From DATFKA01 sp042095835 (GTDB taxonomy: Bacteria; Bacteroidota; Bacteroidia; Chitinophagales; Saprospiraceae), in contig JBELML010000033.1 in assembly GCA_042095835.1 (NCBI GenBank), forward strand, positions 1 to 47,644: DNA of 47,644 nucleotides, read 5' to 3'. Both the position numbers and the translations under genes were made by a program. A model generated the notes under the pieces. It saw only the letters and a list, made by a program, of their open reading frames with translations, was not told where the DNA came from and did not search any database. The first letter of the stretch is position 1. Every line of letters starts with the position of its first letter. Positions 40,850 to 47,644 of this stretch are shown piece after piece.

Positions 40850-43800
40850 TTAATCTCTCAACGGAGTATTTTGTGGTGGACTTTGTATGTTCAAATAGCT
40901 ACCTAGTAAAGCTTGGTAGCGTTGCAGTGTTTCCTGATCTCCGGTTTGCTGTGCCAAACTCAATAGAGAAGTAGCAGCCTGTCTGGTATTAGAATTATCT
41001 GTAGAGAAGAATGTACTATTCTGCAAAGTTCTAGGCTTTAAGGAGCCTAAGAAACGCAGCTTATCCGCCAAGTTTTCTGCTAAAATATCCATATGCGGCT
41101 TGGCTTTATCATAAGCGCCTGCTTGGATATAAATCGTTAGCATATAGTTGGTCTGATAATCGTACGGGAAATTGAAGTCAGGGAAGCTAGCAAAATATTG
41201 ATCCGCTAATTTCAAAGCATCTTCCTTTCTATTATCTCTTAGTAATTGCTCTGCGGTACGTACCATCAAGAATTGCATCGACTGGATACTAGGTGCATAA
41301 CTCTGATCGATGAACAAGTCTTCTTGATCAAAATTCCCCCAGCGGAACTTATTCAATACATTGTCTAAGACCTCATCTGTAGCGACTCTACCTGCACCCA
41401 GCATTTGACCATATTGACGGTTAGGAGTAGATTTAATCGGAATCAATCGTAGCGCTAAACCTTCTAACTGGCAGTACTCGTTGAAGCCCATCATTTTTCT
41501 CGCCTGAGTAGTCACGGAGAAATAGATTGGACGGTCATAGAAGTTGTTGGCAATGATATCCAAGATCGCAATGTCGTCTTTATTAATGGTACGACGACCT
41601 TTGATCCCAATAGGAATTCTGTCTACTATCTGAGCTGTTTCTGCGGCATCAACCAGGCCAACTTGAACGGCACGCTGCTTGTTGATCGGTAAGAAAACAT
41701 CATCAGTAGGTGCATAAGTCTCTGTAAGCTCACCGCTTTGTAAAGGAAGCGGATGTTCTTCAGACAAGAAAGTCATGAACTGCTCTAAAGTCATTTGACC
41801 GGAGGTCTTATTAAATAAGACTTGATTCCGTTTACTACCGCGTATATCATCTGGCTGTAGAGATAGTTTGATGGGGTCAGAGTCATTCACCTTGCGACGC
41901 AATAGGTCAATATACCAGTCTACTGCGATCAAACTCAAGTTGACGACCCTTACATCTGGGCGAATATTTTCTACCTCCTGGGCATACCATAGTGGATAGG
42001 TGTCATTATCTCCATAAGTAAAAATGATGGCATCCTCCTCCAGGGAGTTCAAGAAGTTGGACGCATAATCTCTAGAGCCATAGTGCTCACTCCGGTCATG
42101 GTCATCAAAGTTTTGAGTACCCATCAAGAATGGCGCAATAAATACCAGGGCAGTAGCGATACCTCCGGCTATAGGTCCAGATAATTTGGCTCGTTGTCGC
42201 AGTACTTCGAATAGCGCCAAGACGCCCATGCCTATCCAGAAACAGTAGACAAAGAAGGAGCCTGCGAACACGTAGTCCCGTTCTCGGGGCTCGTTCGGCG
42301 GCGGATTCAGGTAGACAATTAAACCTACGCCTGTAATGACAAAGAAGGCCAATAATACAAAGAATTCATTCCTGCCTTTTCGAGCCTGCCAGATTAATCC
42401 CAGCAGACCAAACAAGAAGGGTAGGAGGAAATAAGTATTTCTAGCTTTATCATTATAATCTATCTCTGTGAGGCTACTTTGACTATAGTCGAGCTTCATA
42501 TTATCTATAAAGGAGACGCCCGATATCCAGTGTCCTCTGGATTTATCCCAAGGATAATACCCTTGTTTGCCATTTTGTCGACCGGAGAAATTCCAGAAGA
42601 AATAACGCCAGTACATCCAATTGACTTGGTAGCGCCAGAAGAAGGACAAATTGTCTGCTTGGTTGGGTCGCCCTCTTGGCAAGGCATTATTTTGGTTCAA
42701 GCCCATCCATTGTTTATAAATTGCCGGGCGATTTTGCGATGGATCGGCCATTCGTGGGAATAGCATCTTGTCGGCATCATTATATACTACCGAAATTTTA
42801 CGGTCTATTACCTCATAGCGATCTCCATCGCGACCCATACGATCTTCGTAGTCGTATCTCTTTGGTTGTGTCACTCCAAAGTGTGGACCTCTCAATAGCG
42901 CACGACCACCGTATTGCTCGCGATTCAAATAAGGAATCAGACGAGTAGGATCGTCGGGGGTGTTCATATTGATGGGTGTACTCGCTTGCGCTCTAATCAC
43001 CACCACGCCATAAGAAGTATAGGCGGTAACTAGTAGGAAAACGGCAACTACCAGTTTTTGAACAAGACCATTATTGTTTTTATAAGCCCAGTATAAACCA
43101 TAGCCCATGATGCCAGCTAGCGTCAGGAAGGTAAAGATCAGGCCACTATTAAAGGGCATGCCTAGTGTGTTCACGGCGAAAATGTCGTACATCGCCCATA
43201 ATTTTGGTACACCTGTCACAATTAAGAACTGGATCAAACCAATCACACCTACTCCTGCTAGCGCGGCTAAGCCCATTCCTAACCAAGTAGGGTTCTCATA
43301 TTTCTTGAAGTAATACAGTAGGGCTACTGCTGGGATCACCAACATACTCAGTAAGTGGACTCCAATTGATAAACCTACGGCATACAAAGTGAAAATCAAC
43401 CAGCGATCAGCATGTGGCTCATCTGGCAAGGTGTACCATTTCACACCAGCCCAAAAGGCCATAGCCATAAAGAATACCGACATGGCGTATACCTCACCCT
43501 CTACGGCCGAGAACCAAATAGAGGTAGCAAAGGTAATGGACAGACCCGCCACTAAGCCGGCTCCACCCAAGGCAATGCGCTGCCCCAAGTCAGGTTCGTT
43601 GTTACGCCCAACCATAGCTAGCTTGCCAAGGCCCATTGTAGACCATGCTCCAAAGGCAGCAGCAAAAGCGGTAACGATACCAGACATAAAGTTCATGGCA
43701 AAAGCAATATCTTCTGGATTATCAGAGAAAACTTCTGCTACCCAAGTGAACATACGTGCGATGATTAGAAATAAAGGGGCACCTGGTGGGTGGACCACCT

Positions 43801-43939
43801 GCAATTTATAGGCTCCTAAAATAAATTCACCACAATCCCACAAACTACCTGTACGTTCGGCAGTTAGATAATAAACCAAGGCTGCAATACCGAAAACTGT
43901 CCAGCCGACAATGGTACTGATCCGCTTATATGAATTCAT
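40850..43939 (-). CDS. DUF2723 family membrane protein (GT-C fold)
   Basis: A 1029-residue inner-membrane protein. The N-terminal half has about twelve hydrophobic segments and begins with TAERTGSLWDCGEFILGAYK, then LQVVHPPGAPLFLIIARMF, the family signature; WDCGEF supplies an acidic residue in the first periplasmic loop, as in GT-C transferases. GEVYAMSVFFMAMAFW follows. The C-terminal half (from about 620) is soluble, with AIIFTYGDNDTYPLWYAQEV near the start and helical TPR-like ends. DUF2723 proteins are widespread in Bacteroidota and thought to be protein O-glycosylation or lipid-linked glycosyl transferases; this is inference. rpiB follows in the same operon. Confidence 0.9.
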   Translation of the reverse strand: MNSYKRISTIVGWTVFGIAALVYYLTAERTGSLWDCGEFILGAYKLQVVHPPGAPLFLIIARMFTWVAEVFSDNPEDIAFAMNFMSGIVTAFAAAFGAWSTMGLGKLAMVGRNNEPDLGQRIALGGAGLVAGLSITFATSIWFSAVEGEVYAMSVFFMAMAFWAGVKWYTLPDEPHADRWLIFTLYAVGLSIGVHLLSMLVIPAVALLYYFKKYENPTWLGMGLAALAGVGVIGLIQFLIVTGVPKLWAMYDIFAVNTLGMPFNSGLIFTFLTLAGIMGYGLYWAYKNNNGLVQKLVVAVFLLVTAYTSYGVVVIRAQASTPINMNTPDDPTRLIPYLNREQYGGRALLRGPHFGVTQPKRYDYEDRMGRDGDRYEVIDRKISVVYNDADKMLFPRMADPSQNRPAIYKQWMGLNQNNALPRGRPNQADNLSFFWRYQVNWMYWRYFFWNFSGRQNGKQGYYPWDKSRGHWISGVSFIDNMKLDYSQSSLTEIDYNDKARNTYFLLPFLFGLLGLIWQARKGRNEFFVLLAFFVITGVGLIVYLNPPPNEPRERDYVFAGSFFVYCFWIGMGVLALFEVLRQRAKLSGPIAGGIATALVFIAPFLMGTQNFDDHDRSEHYGSRDYASNFLNSLEEDAIIFTYGDNDTYPLWYAQEVENIRPDVRVVNLSLIAVDWYIDLLRRKVNDSDPIKLSLQPDDIRGSKRNQVLFNKTSGQMTLEQFMTFLSEEHPLPLQSGELTETYAPTDDVFLPINKQRAVQVGLVDAAETAQIVDRIPIGIKGRRTINKDDIAILDIIANNFYDRPIYFSVTTQARKMMGFNEYCQLEGLALRLIPIKSTPNRQYGQMLGAGRVATDEVLDNVLNKFRWGNFDQEDLFIDQSYAPSIQSMQFLMVRTAEQLLRDNRKEDALKLADQYFASFPDFNFPYDYQTNYMLTIYIQAGAYDKAKPHMDILAENLADKLRFLGSLKPRTLQNSTFFSTDNSNTRQAATSLLSLAQQTGDQETLQRYQALLGSYLNIQSPPQNTPLRD

Positions 43940-43964
43940 TTAACTATTTTTTCAATTTGAACTG

Positions 43965-43972
43965 CAAATCTA
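43965..43972 (-). promoter_or_regulatory. Candidate -7 element of the DUF2723-rpiB operon
   Basis: On the minus strand this reads TAGATTTG followed by CAG, a full match to TAnnTTTG, 25 bases before the ATG at 43939. No good -33 TTG was found. Confidence 0.45.
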
Positions 43973-44058
43973 ATAAATTATTATGGCTCACCTACTTTGT
44001 TAATTATAGGTTTTTCAGTGCTTTGCCACTTTTCCTTAAACTTAAGCTTTCCATAACA

Positions 44059-44098
44059 TTGTCCAGCCTGCTTCTTTGGGTTATCTTTACAACCCAAA
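44059..44098 (+). promoter_or_regulatory. Promoter of the DUF4834-rluA pair with overlapping dyad
   Basis: TTG at 44059-44061 and TATCTTTA at 44082-44089 are 20 bases apart (7 of 8 in the -7 element). The -7 element lies within a perfect dyad, TTTGGGTT (44075-44082) and AACCCAAA (44091-44098), a likely operator position. Confidence 0.5.
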
Positions 44099-44107
44099 CC
44101 AAATATT

Positions 44108-44296
44108 ATGATCAAAATTATTTTACTTGTTGTTGGACTTTACTTTTATCTACGGTTTGTATTGATGCGACCCGCTATTGATGATCGAAACAATTCGCAG
44201 CAGCAGTCTTATAAGCAGCAGCCCAATTATTCACGAGCAGAACCGGAAGCAGAACCACTAGACGAAGAATATTTAGACTATGAAGAACTTGACTAA
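44108..44296 (+). CDS. Small DUF4834-like membrane protein
   Basis: A 62-residue protein with one N-terminal transmembrane helix (IKIILLVVGLYFYLRFVLM) and a polar, glutamine-rich then acidic tail ending DEEYLDYEELD. The helix plus a terminal (E/V)DYEE motif is the layout of Bacteroidota DUF4834 proteins, whose function is unknown. It has a promoter-like region 10-50 bases upstream and overlaps the start of the RluA-type gene by 17 bases, so it is translated and coupled with it. Confidence 0.7.
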   Translation: MIKIILLVVGLYFYLRFVLMRPAIDDRNNSQQQSYKQQPNYSRAEPEAEPLDEEYLDYEELD

Positions 44297-44966
44297 GGAT
44301 TTGAATATCGGTGACTTGGTGTTATACAAAAACAACCAACTCATTGCTTTTAATAAACCCGCTGGTATAACGGCGCAGGCAGATAAAACTAAGGACAAAT
44401 CCTTGCTAGATTTTGCTGAAATTTATACCAAATCGCGTATCCATCTCATTCATCGGATTGATCGACCCGCTAGTGGCTTGGTCCTATTCGCAAAAACAAA
44501 ATCTGCCTTAAGTTCCCTCAATCAGCAATTTCAAGAACGCAGCGTTGATAAGGTTTACCTCGCCGTAGTCCCCAATTTGCCTGAATCATCATCTGGTCAA
44601 TTGCAACATTTCTTAGTCAAAAACGGCCGTACAAACAAGTCCTACGTCACTCAAGCCGAGCAAGCAGCAGCAAAAGAAGCTATACTAGACTACAAAGTCC
44701 TTGGGAGTATTGACAACTACCATCTTTTGGAGATTAAGCTGCAAACCGGCCGTCATCATCAGATCAGAGCACAACTAGCTGCTCTAAATAATCCCATCAA
44801 GGGAGATGTCAAATATGGCGCCAAACGGAGTAATAAAGATCGGTCAATTCATCTCCATTCTTGGAAACTTGCTTTTGACCATCCTCATTCTGGCGAACGG
44901 GTACAGCTGCAAGCAGATCTACCCGCCGACCCCGTTTGGGATGCCTTCGGACTATCTGAAAGCTAA
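44280..44966 (+). CDS. RluA-family RNA pseudouridine synthase
   Basis: A 228-residue protein that isomerises uridine to pseudouridine in rRNA or tRNA. The catalytic motif is HLIHRIDRPASGLVLFAKT, with D61 as the nucleophile. The start VLYKNNQLIAFNKPAGI and the later LEIKLQTGRHHQIRAQLAAL and HLHSWKLAF are standard for the RluA branch. There is no S4 domain, so it resembles the short RluA/TruC/YlyB forms; the target RNA site cannot be predicted. Its start overlaps the DUF4834-like gene by 17 bases. It converges with the large T9SS gene with no bases between the stop codons. Confidence 0.92.
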   Translation: MKNLTKDLNIGDLVLYKNNQLIAFNKPAGITAQADKTKDKSLLDFAEIYTKSRIHLIHRIDRPASGLVLFAKTKSALSSLNQQFQERSVDKVYLAVVPNLPESSSGQLQHFLVKNGRTNKSYVTQAEQAAAKEAILDYKVLGSIDNYHLLEIKLQTGRHHQIRAQLAALNNPIKGDVKYGAKRSNKDRSIHLHSWKLAFDHPHSGERVQLQADLPADPVWDAFGLSES

Positions 44967-47621
44967 TTAGTGGAGGACCACTTTTTTTACTTTTGTGATG
45001 CCCTCACTCCTGACCGCTACCATATAAATACCTACACTAGGCAACTGCTCAGCATGGAATAGGAAAGTACTGGCCTCCTCAATGGCAGCCTGCTGGACTA
45101 TCCTACCTTGCTGATCGTAGATCGATACCTCACCGCTCAGAGGTTTGGAAAATATAAGACTATTCTCCGACCAAAAAGGATTTTGCCGAAAGCTAAAACC
45201 CCAGTCCTGATCTTGTCTGAAAACCAGTTTTGGACTTAGGATTTGGTCCTTGCTGGTATATACCTGATTATTAAATCCAATATTGCTGAGCTGGATTAAT
45301 TGCTGTGTTGTTATTGCTTGCCTCACTTCTAGGTCCAACTGAAGGATTGGAAGTGCAGCGTCTGAAGACTTATTGGTCCACAAAGCTTTTAGTAAGCCTC
45401 TTTTCTCATCCCATACAAAATCCTCGTTTGGAATCTGCCCATCTCCTAATTGGATAGATCGAATATAGGCAGGATTCAAACTCAACTGGAATTGCCCACC
45501 GATGAAGGTCTTAGAGCTGTTCGCGGCGTATAAAGGGATGGTATAGCGATTCCCTGGTTCCAATATTTCATCTTGGATGATCAGGCTTGCTTGTTCCAAT
45601 GACCTACCTTCTAGATCATCGAAAGCAGAGCTGTTGACATCTCCAATTTTAACAGCAATAAAATCGATGCGCATGCTGTCTTGCTCAAAATCAAGGACTA
45701 CCGCTTCTTGGTAGTTTTCCATACTCGGATGATCTGCATCTTGGAAGGTGTAGTCTTTTGCAATAAAGCGCCAAGGATTATTGTCCAGTATTTCTTTATC
45801 GATACCTAATAACAACTTTTTGACGCGTACTAAATCCAGAATGTTGATACTCCCATTATCATCTAGGTCTGCTGCTACTCGCTGGTAGGGGCTGCTGAAG
45901 GCAAGTGACCCAAGAATATGCTTCTGAATCAAGATGAGATCGAAAGTTGTTAAGCCTTCCATATAATTATCGGTAGATATGGGACGAAGTGCATATCGCC
46001 CAATGGGCCCTTCCAGGTTATAGGCAAAAGCGCCTTCCTCATCTGTATATATCAGGGCCTCATTGATGCCTTCAAGATGAATCTCTACATTGGCTAAAAT
46101 GGTATTGTCTTCCATGCGGATGTTGCCCGCAATGGCGATTTCGCCCACGGGTATAGTACAGGCCTCCTTATTGTCTTGTACGATAATCCTGGTTTGACAA
46201 AAATCGTGGTTCCACAATTCATCCCAAGCGTGGACTTCTACCTCAACAGACCCTCCATCCAAATCATTGCAGTCTACTAAAACAGATTCACTATCGGGAT
46301 CAGCTAAATCACCTACTCTATTGATAGAATAATGAGTGACAAGCGAATTCCCATTATTATCTAATGCGCTAGCATCTTGGCCATTACAATCGTAGATTGG
46401 CGATGCTACAAAATCATTGGCCCAAACGAAGGCCTGTGCTAGTGTTGAGGTTTCTTGGGGACCATCTATCTCATTTGGAATCAACTCTACCACGATATCT
46501 TCATGACAAATGGGACTGGGAGCCAAACCATCTGCCACATCAAATACTTGCTCGCTTTTGCTCACATTTCCACATCCATCTTGTACTTCTAGTATGAATT
46601 TGTGCTCTCCCTCGGGATACCTGCCGGTATAGGACAAGTTGCGCAGTTGATTGCTGAGGGTCTCGTCAATAGTGCCATCATTGTTGAGGTCTAGATAAAA
46701 TCTGATTTTTCTGTCTGCGCCACTGCTACAACTATCAGCGTAGCTTATTGATACGGCTACTTGAGCTTGACAATCATTATTATTGGTGGAGTAGAAGGTG
46801 TCCTCCATGAGTATATCACCAGTCGGTGGCGCATTGTCATAAACGATGATATGCTGCGTGTATTTCCAGTAACCAAAAGAACCATAGCGCTGGTCCTGGT
46901 CATCCTGAAAGACATTGCCACTAATGTCGCTATCGAATTGATTTCCATCAAAGGACCAAGAAGAGCAATTCCCTTCATAATATTCTTCTTTGCGGATGTC
47001 GTTATCGCCGCTGACCACTCTCCACCAGAAAGATTCAATGGTGTCCAAGGTGGTGGTATCATCAGGGAACTCATTGTGTGGATCATTATCAGCATCGTAC
47101 CAAACGGTATCTGGTAGATTATCGTTGAGGTGTCTTTTTACATAAACGTAGAGGTCTGTATTCCCTGGAATATCGTCACCATCGGGCCTGCTGAAATTAC
47201 AACTACCACCTGGATTAGGCGCCTGCCAAGTATCCCAGTCACGACTGACGGTGACGGGAGGAGCTTCGCCATCGTACTCGCACCAATTGATGATTCGGTA
47301 GGTACGAAATATTTTAAAACAGCTGGAGTCTGGCGTGACTTGAAAGGTAAGATCTTCATAGCCCGTGGCTAATAAATCGCAGCCGATTTCTTCATAGTCT
47401 AAACCAGGAATTTCTAGTGAGGCGGGACAGTCCGTGATGACATCAGCTGGAAACTTTATCCAATAATGATAAATGGTATCTACTGGGTCTGGTTTTTCCT
47501 CTTCCTCTTTAGGATCATGCTCGGGAGGCCAGTATTGGGCGTGAATAGGCTGGCTTAGTAGTAAAAGACTAAGTGAATAAAATAAGCTTAGAGTAATACG
47601 AATAGTAGACTTACGCTTCAT
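44967..47621 (-). CDS. Large T9SS-exported protein with dockerin- and cohesin-like domains
   Basis: An 884-residue secreted protein: signal peptide (1-29, ending SQPIHAQ), then HYR-like repeats with paired cysteines (residues 30-490; SCFKIFRTYRIINWCEYDG, VEVHAWDELWNHDFCQTRII). A carboxypeptidase-regulatory/CNA-B-like domain spans about 497-543 (GNIRMEDNTILANVEIHLEG). A dockerin-like pair follows near 550-605 (LTTFDLILIQKHILGS and DLDDNGSINILDLVRVKKLL). About 680-797 is a cohesin-like beta domain (YTIPLYAANSSKTFIGGQFQ). The last 70 residues are a T9SS type A sorting domain (VSIYDQQGRIVQQAA, then VGIYMVAVRSEGITKVKKVV). This order is common in Saprospiraceae. The gene is complete, its start 24 bases from the window edge. 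Confidence 0.88.
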   Translation of the reverse strand: MKRKSTIRITLSLFYSLSLLLLSQPIHAQYWPPEHDPKEEEEKPDPVDTIYHYWIKFPADVITDCPASLEIPGLDYEEIGCDLLATGYEDLTFQVTPDSSCFKIFRTYRIINWCEYDGEAPPVTVSRDWDTWQAPNPGGSCNFSRPDGDDIPGNTDLYVYVKRHLNDNLPDTVWYDADNDPHNEFPDDTTTLDTIESFWWRVVSGDNDIRKEEYYEGNCSSWSFDGNQFDSDISGNVFQDDQDQRYGSFGYWKYTQHIIVYDNAPPTGDILMEDTFYSTNNNDCQAQVAVSISYADSCSSGADRKIRFYLDLNNDGTIDETLSNQLRNLSYTGRYPEGEHKFILEVQDGCGNVSKSEQVFDVADGLAPSPICHEDIVVELIPNEIDGPQETSTLAQAFVWANDFVASPIYDCNGQDASALDNNGNSLVTHYSINRVGDLADPDSESVLVDCNDLDGGSVEVEVHAWDELWNHDFCQTRIIVQDNKEACTIPVGEIAIAGNIRMEDNTILANVEIHLEGINEALIYTDEEGAFAYNLEGPIGRYALRPISTDNYMEGLTTFDLILIQKHILGSLAFSSPYQRVAADLDDNGSINILDLVRVKKLLLGIDKEILDNNPWRFIAKDYTFQDADHPSMENYQEAVVLDFEQDSMRIDFIAVKIGDVNSSAFDDLEGRSLEQASLIIQDEILEPGNRYTIPLYAANSSKTFIGGQFQLSLNPAYIRSIQLGDGQIPNEDFVWDEKRGLLKALWTNKSSDAALPILQLDLEVRQAITTQQLIQLSNIGFNNQVYTSKDQILSPKLVFRQDQDWGFSFRQNPFWSENSLIFSKPLSGEVSIYDQQGRIVQQAAIEEASTFLFHAEQLPSVGIYMVAVRSEGITKVKKVVLH

Positions 47622-47644
47622 AAGTTGAGATTAGATTGTTTCAT

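Overview
The window looks like part of a Bacteroidota chromosome, most probably from Saprospiria or a near relative (inference; no rRNA or tRNA is present to confirm it). The evidence is: C-terminal type IX secretion (T9SS) sorting domains on two secreted proteins; a TonB-dependent-type outer-membrane barrel plus a relic of a second one; DUF2723 and DUF4834-like membrane proteins; Bacteroidota-type promoter elements (TAnnTTTG, often followed by CA); and a dockerin/cohesin-like T9SS protein of the kind common in Saprospiraceae. Two runs of exactly 100 N lie inside tandem repeats and are scaffold gaps, so this is a draft assembly.

Layout. 0-8 kb: GNAT acetyltransferase, CHY zinc-finger protein, secreted amidohydrolase, DinB-like protein, GT-C glycosyltransferase, secreted serine hydrolase, DUF1080-like protein and a membrane-anchored zincin. 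8.3-15.3 kb (all minus strand): fatty-acid desaturase with a structured leader, outer-membrane barrel protein, and a BlaI repressor coupled to a BlaR1-type M56 peptidase that carries about 14 ankyrin repeats where BlaR1 has its sensor. 15.4-24.4 kb: Rpn-family nuclease split by a gap, PadR regulator coupled to a MacB/FtsX-type permease, T9SS zinc protease, and a two-gene operon of secreted beta-propellers, one with a methionine-rich insert. 24.7-28.4 kb: YifB/ComM ATPase, phasin-like helical protein, LytS-type histidine kinase and a TonB-receptor relic. 28.6-36.2 kb: lipoprotein esterase, cysS, prfA, tsaB, two tandem ArsR-type regulators and OxyR. 36.2-37.2 kb: a gene-poor island of dispersed repeats and palindromes. 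37.2-39.8 kb: an ASH-like protein with an IPTL-CTERM-like tail and a collagen-like protein with an Lcl-type C-terminal domain. 39.8-47.6 kb: a decayed transposase, rpiB, DUF2723 protein, DUF4834-like protein, RluA-type pseudouridine synthase and a large T9SS protein.

Regulation is unusually readable here. Three regulator-effector pairs are transcriptionally or translationally coupled (blaI-blaR1, padR-permease, arsR-arsR), and candidate operator dyads lie in front of each. Several promoters match the Bacteroidota consensus with good spacing (cysS, oxyR, DUF4834/rluA). The strongest non-gene signals are a dispersed intergenic repeat whose second copy differs from the first mainly by inserted REP-like palindromes, the repeat island at 36.2-36.9 kb, a long imperfect hairpin in the desaturase leader, and a structured spacer between the two arsR genes.

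The most unusual gene system is the M56-peptidase/ankyrin fusion: by BlaR1 topology the ankyrin block would be periplasmic and occupy the sensor position. No CRISPR array, phage, plasmid origin, tRNA or rRNA was recognised.
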